DNA of 41,301 nt, from the IMG/VR virus record IMGVR_UViG_3300045977_000271, positions 1-41,301 of that record, one strand, 5' to 3'. This document shows positions 24,318-30,749 of this stretch, piece after piece; the stretch's first letter is position 1, and each line of letters begins with the position of its first letter. The notes below the pieces were generated by a model, which searched no databases, was not told the origin of the DNA, and worked only from the letters and a program-made list of their open reading frames with translations. A program made the position numbers and the translations under genes. Source of the stretch: a virus.

Positions 24318-24667
24318 AGGGACGCGCCGAGCGCGCCGCCGCAGTGGGCGCAAAAGCGTGAGGTGGCGGGATTGTACTTGCCGCACGCACTACAGAGCAG
24401 CGCCGGCGCGGGGGCGACGGGGGCGGCAACCGCCTTCACCGGCGCGGCTGTGGGCGGGTCCACGGTCACCGCCCAGACCAGCGCCACAACCCAGCCGATA
24501 AACGACCAGCCGAGCAGTAAGTTCACGAGCGCGATCGCCGCGGTGTTCTGCTTTTTCTTCACGAGCGCGATGATCGTTGGCAGGATGTAGACCACCAGCC
24601 CGCCGATGATGAACGCGAGCAGTAGCATCATGCCGACCGCGCCGGAGGTTGCGTCAGAGGCGGACAT
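24314..24667 (-). CDS. Superinfection immunity protein (Imm_superinfect-like) with zinc ribbon
   Basis: 117 aa from ATG 24667, preceded on its strand by AGGAGG. Two membrane segments: MMLLLAFIIGGLVVYILPTII and LVNLLLGWSFIGWVVALVWA. The LLLGWSFIGWVVALVWA segment is the hallmark of the superinfection-immunity family related to T4 Imm, which blocks DNA entry of incoming phages. A Pro/Ala linker leads to a C-terminal zinc ribbon (CSACGKYN..FCAHCG). Overlaps the integrase start, so the two are co-translated. Protective role is known for some relatives and inferred here. Confidence 0.75.
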   Translation of the reverse strand: MSASDATSGAVGMMLLLAFIIGGLVVYILPTIIALVKKKQNTAAIALVNLLLGWSFIGWVVALVWAVTVDPPTAAPVKAVAAPVAPAPALLCSACGKYNPATSRFCAHCGGALGASL

Positions 24668-24677
24668 GGGTGGCCTC

Positions 24678-25262
24678 CTAGAGACCGTACTTCTTACGGA
24701 CCTTCTTCGCGAGCACCTCGCCAAACTGCATGCAGTAATTCGTGCCCCACTCGATGTCCGGCTGGCGACGCTGCCCGGCCATGAACCCGGCGACGGTGGC
24801 ACCGATGTAATACGCCTCCAGGTTGAGGTTCATTGTGGCAGTGACCGAGGGCACGCGCGGGTTCACCAAAGCGGCGAGCGCACCATGCGTCTCGTGCTCC
24901 TCGCCGCCGTCCCAGCCGGGTCCGACGGGCTTAGCGGACCAGTCGTCCGGTTGTTGGCGTACCGGCATCGCCGGTGGCTCGGCGTGGCGTTGGGCGTGCT
25001 TCGGAGTCGCGGAACGGGGCATCGTCTCCTCGTCAGCTTCGGTGCTTTTTGCGAGTCCCAGTTCGTCCATGAGACGACCGAGGCTGTGTCCGACCTCGCT
25101 GAGCGCGCGAAGGATGTGCCGTTTGAGGCTCTCTGGCATCGGGTGTTCCGCCGTGCTCAAGGCGGTGCAATTTCTTTCGCACAGTTCGGGCGTCATCGCC
25201 CGCGCCGGTCTCGGCGGGAGCGATGGGTGTCGGTACACGAGGATCGGCTTCTGGTCGAGCAT
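24678..25262 (-). CDS. Unknown phage protein
   Basis: 194 aa from ATG 25262, which has GGAGGTG 6 nt upstream; an in-frame GTG at 25271 lies inside that Shine-Dalgarno. A helical region at about 45-70 (ESLKRHILRALSEVGHSLGRL) is followed by a disordered His/Pro/Glu segment and a C-terminal part with EWGTNYCMQFGEVLAKKVRKK. No domain recognised. Its first 230 nt overlap the 3' part of the broken repressor frame. Confidence 0.5.
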   Translation of the reverse strand: MLDQKPILVYRHPSLPPRPARAMTPELCERNCTALSTAEHPMPESLKRHILRALSEVGHSLGRLMDELGLAKSTEADEETMPRSATPKHAQRHAEPPAMPVRQQPDDWSAKPVGPGWDGGEEHETHGALAALVNPRVPSVTATMNLNLEAYYIGATVAGFMAGQRRQPDIEWGTNYCMQFGEVLAKKVRKKYGL

Positions 25263-25570
25263 GGGGAGCACCTCCGTTCGATGTTGGGTGCTCTATACCA
25301 GATCCACTTTCGTCACGCCTTTGTAGTAGCGTTTCCGGGTTTTCCCCGAATCCGCGCGACAACTCGACGATACGAAACAGAGCCGCCCGCATTTCTGCCA
25401 GGCGATGCTCGAAGTCGGTAATCTCTGTCTGAAGAGCGCCCGCTGCAGCTTGTACTCCTGGGCCCTGACGGCCTAGGTCAGACCCGAGCGCCGAGAAGAC
25501 ACGTTCCAGCGAGAGGTCTAAGGCCTGGGCGACTAAGGTCAACTTGTCGATGGTCGTGTTCCGATTTAAC
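25033..25570 (-). pseudogene. XRE repressor, C-terminal fragment (separated by transposon)
   Basis: The frame entering at the transposon boundary reads NRNTTIDKLTLVAQALDLSL, the second half of an XRE helix-turn-helix domain. A coiled-coil-like segment (ALQTEITDFEHRLAEMRAALF) and a long Arg/Pro-rich tail to 25033 follow. The start of the domain is on the far side of the ISL3 element at 27739-27907. Joining 27739-27907 to 25033-25562 gives exactly 699 nt, 232 codons plus stop. The last 230 nt overlap the next gene, so the true C-terminus is uncertain. Confidence 0.8.
25563..25570. repeat. Target-site duplication, left copy (GATTTAAC)
   Basis: Exact 8-bp direct repeat of 27739-27746, directly abutting the left inverted repeat. 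Eight bp is the usual duplication length for ISL3-family elements. Confidence 0.9.
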
Positions 25571-25594
25571 GGGTATTCGGACTCTTGTGTTGAA
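25571..25594. repeat. Left inverted repeat of the ISL3 element
   Basis: Matches the right end (27715-27738, inverted) at 19 of 24 positions: identical blocks TATTCGGA and GTGTTGAA with a variable middle. Confidence 0.88.
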
Positions 25595-25651
25595 ACATGA
25601 CTTCTGAGACAATGCCTCGGTTCGGATTAACGTGTGGAGGATGATGCTCCG

Positions 25652-26392
25652 ATGTTTGTTCTGTCGCTCTTCCCCGGCATCGGCTTGTTCGATATGGCGT
25701 TCGAGGAGGAAGGCTTCTGCGTTGTTCGGGGACCTGACAAGCTCTGGGGTGGCGATATTCATCGCTTCCATCCATCTGCAGGAAAATTCGATGGGATCAT
25801 CGGCGGGCCGCCCTGCCAGAGCCACAGCCGCTTTAGGCATTTGGCGGCGGCGACCGGCAAGAACATCGCGCCGGACCTGATTCCCGAGTTTGAACGGTGC
25901 GTAGCTGAGGCCCGGCCGTCTTGGTTCCTGATGGAGAACGTGACCGACTCGCCCGAGCCTGTCGTCGACGGCTACGAGGTGTGCCGGTTCATTCTGCAAA
26001 ACAGGCATCTCGGTGAAATCCAGAACAGAGAACGGGCCTTTGCCTTCGGGACAACGGGAGCACGCCAGGACCTGCGCCGCTACATCCAGCTCGCACCTCT
26101 GGAGAGCGCCGAGTGGTGTGGGGCGATACTCGCATCCGGTGGCCGGCGACCAGGCACAGAGTCCCGCCGCGGCAAAACGCGTGGCGCTTGGCATGGCTTC
26201 TGCGGCCCGCGCGAGTTCGCCCATGCCCTGAAGGCGCAAGGACTGCCCGAAGATTTTCTGGCTGACTCGCCGTTCAAGATGAAGGAACGGTTCCGAGTCG
26301 TAGGTAACGGTGTGCCGCTTCCTATGGGACGCGCCTTGGCCCATGCGGTCAAAAGAGCCATGTATCCACAACTCTGCGAAGCCACGGCATAA
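25652..26392 (+). CDS. C5-cytosine DNA methyltransferase (transposon passenger)
   Basis: 246 aa from ATG 25652, with GGAGG at 25636-25640; an upstream in-frame GTG (25634) would overlap that site. Motif I is LFPGIGLFDMAFEEEGF, the catalytic motif IV is GGPPCQS with Cys55, motif VI is ENV (95-97), motif VIII is QNRER (124-128), and motifs IX/X are near RVVGNGVPLPMGRALA. It is compact for the family, with a short target-recognition region of about 90 residues. All core motifs are present, so it is probably active. The recognition sequence cannot be read from the protein. It may mark host or phage DNA and shield them from restriction. Confidence 0.92.
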   Translation: MFVLSLFPGIGLFDMAFEEEGFCVVRGPDKLWGGDIHRFHPSAGKFDGIIGGPPCQSHSRFRHLAAATGKNIAPDLIPEFERCVAEARPSWFLMENVTDSPEPVVDGYEVCRFILQNRHLGEIQNRERAFAFGTTGARQDLRRYIQLAPLESAEWCGAILASGGRRPGTESRRGKTRGAWHGFCGPREFAHALKAQGLPEDFLADSPFKMKERFRVVGNGVPLPMGRALAHAVKRAMYPQLCEATA

Positions 26393-26398
26393 CGCCGA

Positions 26399-27736
26399 GT
26401 GACGAACTTCCTCTATCTGCCCGGCTGGGAGGTCACGAAGGTGCAGCGATCGGCGCAGGAATACATCGTGGAGGCAACGTTCGGCGCGCAGCCTGCAGCC
26501 TGCACCAAATGCGGCGTGGTGGGCGAACTGTACCGGCACGGCACGAAGGTCACTGCGTTCAGGGACGCCCCGGTCCACGGCAAGCAGGTCACAGTGCAGG
26601 CCAACCGACAGCGGTATCGGTGCCGCGCCTGCAACCAGACCTTTCTGCAGGACGTGCCGGACATGGACGAGCAACGGCGCATGACTGTTCGGTGCCTGGA
26701 ATACATCGGCGAGCAGGCGCTGCTGCGGCCGTTCACGCACGTCGCTGACGACATCGGTGTCCACGAAAAGACCGTCCGTAACATTGCCGGCGAGCGCATT
26801 GAGCGGCTGATGGCGGAACACAGGCTCAGAGCCCCACGGATGCTGGGGATGGATGAAGTGTCGGTCCTGCGGAAGCCTCGAGCGGTCTTGACGGACATCG
26901 GCAGACGCGCGCCCATTGACCTGCTGGAGAGCCGGACAAAGCCCGTCGTGGCGCACTGGCTCCATCATCTGCCCAACCGTCAACGCGTGGAGGTCGTGGC
27001 GATGGACATGTGGGCACCCTACCGTGACGCCGTGCGGGCGGTACTGCCAGCAGCGTCCATCGTGGTGGACAAGTTCCACATCGTGCGGATGGCCAGTCAG
27101 GCCCTGGAAGTCGTCAGGAAGGCCACAGGGCGCGACCTGGAGCCACGAGGGCGGCGCCAGCTTGTTAGAAGCCGGTTCTCGCTCCTGCGGCGTCCCAAGC
27201 AGCTCTCGGCCAAAGCGGCGCTCGATCTTGATGCGTGGTTGGTGAACGAGCCGACGCTCCGGCACGCCTACCAGGCCAAGGAAGCCTTCTACTCGATCTG
27301 GGATCTGAAGACGAAGGACGACGCCCGTGAGGCGTATTCCCGCTGGCTCGCGGAGATGCCAGCCGACATCCAGAAACCCTTCAAACCCGTGGTGACTGCC
27401 ATGAAGAACTGGGACACGGAGATTTTCAGCTATTGGGACCACCGCATCACGAACGCGTACACCGAGGCCATGAACGGCGTGTTGAAGCTCGTCAACAGAA
27501 TGGGGCGTGGCTATGGCTTCAACGTCATTCGAGCCCGCGTCCTCTTTGGACGACAGGACAGCGACTTGGAGGAATGCCAAAGCTGTCAACGGTCCTTCAA
27601 CTCGAAGGGTGTTAGTCGATTCGTTCATCGGGATAACCAAATCATTGGCCCCGTCCTTTTGTGTCCCGACTGCCGCCGATTCCACACGGATCGATGGTTC
27701 ACGCGTGATGGCACTTCAACACTTAAATCCGAATAG
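26399..27736 (+). CDS. ISL3-family transposase with extra C-terminal zinc finger
   Basis: 445 aa from GTG 26399. N-terminal zinc finger has C35, C38, C75 and C78 (CTKC, CRAC), followed by a helix-turn-helix. The catalytic core has D152 (MLGMDEV), D203 (VVAMDMWAPYRD), VVDKFHIVRM and E356 (YTEAMNGVLK), the DDE layout of ISL3. Beyond the usual end (NVIRARVLF) about 65 residues add a second Cys pair set (C393, C396, C422, C425). The stop codon TAG lies within the right inverted repeat. Catalytic residues look intact, so the element may still move. Confidence 0.93.
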   Translation: MTNFLYLPGWEVTKVQRSAQEYIVEATFGAQPAACTKCGVVGELYRHGTKVTAFRDAPVHGKQVTVQANRQRYRCRACNQTFLQDVPDMDEQRRMTVRCLEYIGEQALLRPFTHVADDIGVHEKTVRNIAGERIERLMAEHRLRAPRMLGMDEVSVLRKPRAVLTDIGRRAPIDLLESRTKPVVAHWLHHLPNRQRVEVVAMDMWAPYRDAVRAVLPAASIVVDKFHIVRMASQALEVVRKATGRDLEPRGRRQLVRSRFSLLRRPKQLSAKAALDLDAWLVNEPTLRHAYQAKEAFYSIWDLKTKDDAREAYSRWLAEMPADIQKPFKPVVTAMKNWDTEIFSYWDHRITNAYTEAMNGVLKLVNRMGRGYGFNVIRARVLFGRQDSDLEECQSCQRSFNSKGVSRFVHRDNQIIGPVLLCPDCRRFHTDRWFTRDGTSTLKSE

Positions 27737-27738
27737 CC
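27715..27738. repeat. Right inverted repeat of the ISL3 element
   Basis: Inverted partner of 25571-25594; overlaps the last codons and stop of the transposase gene. Confidence 0.88.
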
Positions 27739-27746
27739 GATTTAAC
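27739..27746. repeat. Target-site duplication, right copy (GATTTAAC)
   Basis: Exact copy of 25563-25570, directly outside the right inverted repeat and inside the repressor coding frame. Confidence 0.9.
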
Positions 27747-27907
27747 TCGATCCGGTTGACTGTTTCCTTGTTCACGCCCGCGAGCTCCGCGAGCGCTTCA
27801 GTGTCCAACCCTTTCGCGGTCCGGGCGGCACGAATCACATCGCCGTAGGGCATCGGCGGCATTGTGCCAGACGGATAATTCCGTAGCAAGACGGCAAGCC
27901 CCGTCAT
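27739..27907 (-). pseudogene. XRE repressor, N-terminal fragment (disrupted by transposon)
   Basis: Starts at ATG 27907 with AAGGTG about 5 nt upstream. It reads MPYGDVIRAARTAKGLDTEA and LAELAGVNKETVNRIELNR, the first helices of an XRE helix-turn-helix domain, then runs into the transposon and stops after a few foreign codons at 27716. The rest of the domain is at 25033-25562. It faces away from a Cro-like gene across shared operators, which identifies it as the CI-type lysogeny repressor. As it stands only a 63-aa truncated peptide would be made. Confidence 0.85.
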
Positions 27908-27992
27908 ATCAACACCTTACGGAAACAATAAAAAATCCGTAGAAAATCCTTGACACGATACGGATTCGTTCTTACCATACGGACTAATCCGT
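27908..27992. promoter_or_regulatory. Divergent early control region with TACGGA operators
   Basis: Five copies of the half-site TACGGA / TCCGTA occur in 76 bp: 27918-27923, 27936-27941, 27959-27964, 27978-27983 and 27988-27993. The last two form the palindrome CATACGGA-ctaa-TCCGTATG (27976-27995), which includes the start codon of the Cro-like gene. The segment is AT-rich against a GC-rich background. It is the expected operator region between CI-type and Cro-type genes. Confidence 0.8.
27950..27978 (+). promoter_or_regulatory. Promoter for the rightward early operon
   Basis: Consensus -35 TTGACA (27950-27955), 17-nt spacer, -10 TACCAT (27973-27978). Transcription would start near 27985, only about 8 nt before the ATG at 27993, so the mRNA would be nearly leaderless. 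Operator half-sites lie in the spacer and over the -10. Confidence 0.7.
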
Positions 27993-28208
27993 ATGACGCT
28001 CAAAACAATACGTGAGGCCTTGGGAATCAGTCAGGTCGAACTCGACCGCCGAGCTGGACTCACGCGCGGATCAGTCGGCGACATCGAGTCCGGACGCAAC
28101 TCCAATCCATCGTTTTCCATCTGCGTGAGCATCGCCGAGGCGTTGCGCCGCGCAGGCGCGAAGGGCGTGGACGCCGAACAGTTGTTCGCGTCTCGCGTGG
28201 CCTCGTAG
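27993..28208 (+). CDS. Cro-like XRE-family regulator
   Basis: 71 aa. Single helix-turn-helix: IREALGISQVELDRRAGLTR then GSVGDIESGRNSNPSFSICV. ATG 27993 lies within the operator palindrome, consistent with autoregulation. First gene of the rightward early operon, divergent from the repressor. By analogy with lambda it would repress the repressor and early promoters. With CI broken it may be the only remaining regulator. Confidence 0.8.
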   Translation: MTLKTIREALGISQVELDRRAGLTRGSVGDIESGRNSNPSFSICVSIAEALRRAGAKGVDAEQLFASRVAS

Positions 28209-28210
28209 CC

Positions 28211-28573
28211 ATGTCGACCACTCTGGCAAAGCGGCTACATGACGGTCCACGCAAAATGCTTTCAGCCAAGCTGCCGGCAGGCGAAACGACTTGCAAAAAA
28301 GTTTCAGACGAGCAGCAGCGCCTCTACGCTGGCCGCATTCTCCGGGCGGCCTTCAACGAATCCGGACTGACCGATCAGGAAGTGACCTTCGATCTGGACT
28401 ACGCGAATCAGAGCATGGTGACCCGTCTCGTGACGGGAGAGATCGTGCCGCCCCTCCTGGTGCGCCTCTTGAGTGTGCCGGCGCTCCGGCTGGGATTGAT
28501 GCTCGCCCTCGCGCGCGTCGCTGGCGAAGGCGTCGAAGTTGATGAAGTCATTCGTGTCCGGAGGCGCGCATGA
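28211..28573 (+). CDS. Probable early regulator, unknown family
   Basis: 120 aa. Central helices (AAFNESGLTDQEVTFDLDYA, NQSMVTRLVTGEIVPPLLVR) could form a helix-turn-helix. Position after cro suggests a CII-like or other early regulator, but no signature supports CII. Overlaps the next ATG by 4 nt. Confidence 0.5.
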   Translation: MSTTLAKRLHDGPRKMLSAKLPAGETTCKKVSDEQQRLYAGRILRAAFNESGLTDQEVTFDLDYANQSMVTRLVTGEIVPPLLVRLLSVPALRLGLMLALARVAGEGVEVDEVIRVRRRA

Positions 28574-28800
28574 ATCCGCTGGGCCTCCACGACCCCATCC
28601 CGAAGTCCTGCAAGGTCCGCGACGTCTGCCGTGCGCTCAACATCTCGCGCGACACGTTTTACCGGGCGATGGCGGCGGGGAAGTTGTCCCTCGTTGAACT
28701 CGCGCCGATGGGCCGGTCGCGCCGATTCAGCGGCGAGAGCGTCGAGCGCGCGGCCGCCCGGACGCGTTGGGCGGTCGTGAAACGGCAGGTGAGCGCATGA
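28570..28800 (+). CDS. Excisionase/MerR-type DNA-binding protein
   Basis: 76 aa from ATG 28570. Pattern KVRDVCRALNISRDTFYRAM then GRSRRFSGESVERAA is a winged helix-turn-helix of the HTH_17/excisionase type. It could be the directionality factor for the integrase or a regulator. ATGA overlaps at both ends. Confidence 0.65.
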   Translation: MNPLGLHDPIPKSCKVRDVCRALNISRDTFYRAMAAGKLSLVELAPMGRSRRFSGESVERAAARTRWAVVKRQVSA

Positions 28801-29036
28801 GCCTCGCGACTGTGTTCTTGCTCCTCATCGGCCTGTCGCTGGCCGCGCTGGCGGCGGGGCGAGGCCTCCGCTGGCTCGTCGCCGACGACCGCGAGCGCGA
28901 CGGCGACACGCTCATTCAGTGCGTCGTCTGCCACGACTACAAGCCGAAGCGCGATCTCGTGCCCTACACCGACGCCTTTCAGCGCGCGGCGTTCCGCTGC
29001 GCGGACCATTGCCGGCATCCGCGGAGAGTCGCATGA
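28797..29036 (+). CDS. Small membrane protein with Cys-rich tail
   Basis: 79 aa from ATG 28797. N-terminal membrane segment (TVFLLLIGLSLAALAAGRGL) then a soluble part with CVVC and a later CADHCRH, a possible metal site. No family known. First of four consecutive predicted membrane proteins. Confidence 0.5.
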   Translation: MSLATVFLLLIGLSLAALAAGRGLRWLVADDRERDGDTLIQCVVCHDYKPKRDLVPYTDAFQRAAFRCADHCRHPRRVA

Positions 29037-29416
29037 CGGTCCTCTTGCTCTGGCTGCTCGCGAACTCCGTGCTCCTCACCGCGGGCTGCGTCCTCGCCGT
29101 CCGCCGTCAACAGCGCGATCTGGATGGCGCGCGGGCCGAACTCGACGCCGCCAAGCACATCGGGGCCTCGCTCTTGGCGACGCTCCACGGCGAGCGCCAA
29201 CAGCTCATCGACGCGCTCGCCGCGAAGGAACGTGCCCTGCAGCTCTTCACGAACGAGCAAGAGCTGCGCACGGCGGAGCGGCTCTTCGCGAAGGCGCGCT
29301 ACGACCAGCTCGAAGCGAACTACCAGTACGCGATGGATCTCTACATTGCGACGTGGCAGGTCTTCGACGACGACGCCGATCTGTGCGAGCGCGCGAAGCG
29401 GAAGGTGGTCCAGTGA
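29033..29416 (+). CDS. Membrane-anchored coiled-coil protein
   Basis: 127 aa from ATG 29033. N-terminal hydrophobic segment (VLLLWLLANSVLLTAGCVLA) with a Cys near its end, then a long coiled coil (RQQRDLDGARAELDAAKH.. and ERLFAKARYDQLEANY). Topology resembles an inner-membrane spanin, but it is in the early region. Function unknown. Confidence 0.5.
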   Translation: MTVLLLWLLANSVLLTAGCVLAVRRQQRDLDGARAELDAAKHIGASLLATLHGERQQLIDALAAKERALQLFTNEQELRTAERLFAKARYDQLEANYQYAMDLYIATWQVFDDDADLCERAKRKVVQ

Positions 29417-29544
29417 TCACGCGCGCGCTCCTCGTCGTCGGGTGGATCGTCGTCGGCGCGTCGACGGTGTTCGTCGGCGTCGTCGTATGGGCGTCGATCC
29501 GGCAGTGGTGGATCGAACGCGCGAAAGATCGGGGGAGTTGGTGA
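29413..29544 (+). CDS. Very small membrane protein
   Basis: 43 aa from GTG 29413 (GTGA overlap). One strong transmembrane segment (ALLVVGWIVVGASTVFVGVV) and a charged tail. Supported by overlap on both sides. Confidence 0.5.
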   Translation: MITRALLVVGWIVVGASTVFVGVVVWASIRQWWIERAKDRGSW

Positions 29545-29948
29545 TGAAACGCTTCATCGACAAAGTTCAAGATGGGTTCATCGTGCTCGCCTCTGCGGTG
29601 TTCGTCGCGCTCTGCCTGACTGCCATCATTGCGACCGCGCGCACGGAGGCGCGCCAATCGGTCGCCTGGTCGCACTGGGTCATCGCCGCCGAGGGGTATT
29701 CGTGGAACGGCTCGACGTGGGTCCTCGTCGACGCGCTGCCGGGGACGCTCAACCTCTTGAGCTCGCAGGGATTCGAGATCGTCTCGATCAGTGTCGAGCG
29801 CACTGACGCCGCGCGCCTCGTTCACATCGTGGGAAAAACAAGTTCAGCTCCGGTCGGCACGAGCTGTCCGGACTACGACCCGAACACGCCCGGGATGCAG
29901 GGCCCGTATCCCGGCGCCGTGTGTTGGCCGGACGGGGGGTGGCGGTGA
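29544..29948 (+). CDS. Membrane-anchored protein with exposed domain
   Basis: 134 aa from ATG 29544. One membrane segment near residues 12-31 (FIVLASAVFVALCLTAIIAT), then a domain with WVIAAEGYSWNG and a Cys pair (SCPDYDP..VCWPDGGW) near the end. If the C-terminal side is outside, the Cys pair could form a disulfide. Function unknown. Confidence 0.5.
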   Translation: MKRFIDKVQDGFIVLASAVFVALCLTAIIATARTEARQSVAWSHWVIAAEGYSWNGSTWVLVDALPGTLNLLSSQGFEIVSISVERTDAARLVHIVGKTSSAPVGTSCPDYDPNTPGMQGPYPGAVCWPDGGWR

Positions 29949-30157
29949 TGGCGAAGACCGCGCGACAGCTTCCGCGAATCGAATGGTTCCCTGGGCCGAG
30001 CGGCGCCCGGTGGCGGATGAAGGCGGCCAACGGCGAGATCGTCTGCACCGGCCAAGCGCACCGTGATCTGTCCGACGTCAAGCGCGCCGTGCGACGCGTG
30101 CGGGAGCTGATGCGCGGACGGTTGGAGTTTGTCTATCGGCGACGGACGCGCGCCTGA
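29948..30157 (+). CDS. DUF1508-like small protein
   Basis: 69 aa from ATG 29948 (TGATG overlap). Pattern IEWFPGPSGARWRMKAANGE then IVCTGQAHRDLSDVKRAVRR is close to the DUF1508/YegP repeat. Function of this family is not well established. Confidence 0.55.
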   Translation: MAKTARQLPRIEWFPGPSGARWRMKAANGEIVCTGQAHRDLSDVKRAVRRVRELMRGRLEFVYRRRTRA

Positions 30158-30167
30158 AACGAAAACA

Positions 30168-30189
30168 GGCCGGCGCGTGAACGCCGGCC
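30168..30189 (+). other. Perfect hairpin upstream of the recombination genes
   Basis: GGCCGGCG and CGCCGGCC form an 8-bp perfect stem with a 6-nt loop (CGTGAA). No T-tract follows, so it is not a classic terminator. It ends just before the GGAGG ribosome site of the gene at 30204 and could affect mRNA stability or translation. Confidence 0.45.
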
Positions 30190-30203
30190 CGGAGGTCAAC
30201 CCA

Positions 30204-30749
30204 ATGAACAGCCCGAATCTTACCACGATGCCCGCGTCTCGTCTTCGACAGCCGCCTCCAAATGAGTTGGCGTCCTCTCCCCAGGCTGCCGCGCGGGCGT
30301 CTGATCCGCCAGCCGCCGGTCCCGTGGGAAGGACGGGACCGGCGCCCGCCGTGCGGGACGAGCTGCTGGCGGAACTGGCGGAGGTGATCGCGCACGCCTT
30401 GTGGTCGGCCCGGGAGATTCACTTCGCCGACACGATCCGGCCGTGGGATCAGGCGACGGCTGAGGAGCAGCAGGCGTGCCTGCAACTCGCGCGGGAGGCC
30501 GTGACGAGCGTCCACGAGTTCCGGCGTCTGGATGCCGTGCGGATCGTGCGCTTGGCGGTGCAGCAGCAGATCGCGGAGGCCGCGGTGCTCGCGCTCGAGC
30601 CCGACGAGGACCATTCCCAACACCGCCTGATCTCGGCCGCGATCCAGCGGATGCAGACCAACGTGCTGCGCATCGACCCGGCCTCGTTCGCGATCGGGCT
30701 CTACCGGCATGCGCTCCGGACGGAACGGGCGAAAGGCGGGGCACGATGA
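30204..30749 (+). CDS. Unknown protein before Erf
   Basis: 181 aa. ATG 30204 was chosen for the GGAGGTCA just upstream; the frame is open earlier but lacks a site. N-terminal 60 residues are Pro/Ala-rich, then helices (VRDELLAELAEVIAHALWSA, VRIVRLAVQQQIAEAAVLAL). Overlaps the erf start, so a recombination accessory role is possible by context. Confidence 0.5.
   Translation: MNSPNLTTMPASRLRQPPPNELASSPQAAARASDPPAAGPVGRTGPAPAVRDELLAELAEVIAHALWSAREIHFADTIRPWDQATAEEQQACLQLAREAVTSVHEFRRLDAVRIVRLAVQQQIAEAAVLALEPDEDHSQHRLISAAIQRMQTNVLRIDPASFAIGLYRHALRTERAKGGAR

Larger units (their letters stand above)
25571..27738 (+). mobile_element. ISL3-family transposon carrying a DNA methyltransferase passenger
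   Basis: 2168 bp. Left end GGGTATTCGGA and right end (inverted) GGCTATTCGGA continue into matching GTGTTGAA blocks, giving 24-bp inverted repeats with 19 matches. Exact 8-bp duplications GATTTAAC flank it. It carries two co-oriented genes, a C5-cytosine methyltransferase and an ISL3 transposase, 6 nt apart. It interrupts the repressor gene, and precise removal restores the repressor frame. Some ISL3 elements are known to carry passenger genes; a cytosine methylase passenger is what makes this one notable. Confidence 0.93.

Noticed and set aside
24318-24386. 23-residue N-terminal extension of the integrase
   Set aside because: The extension is Arg-rich and overlaps the immunity gene. GTG 24317 gives the usual GTGA coupling and length.
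25652-26392. Methyltransferase as an original phage gene
   Set aside because: It lies inside the transposon ends, and removing the element with this gene restores the repressor exactly.
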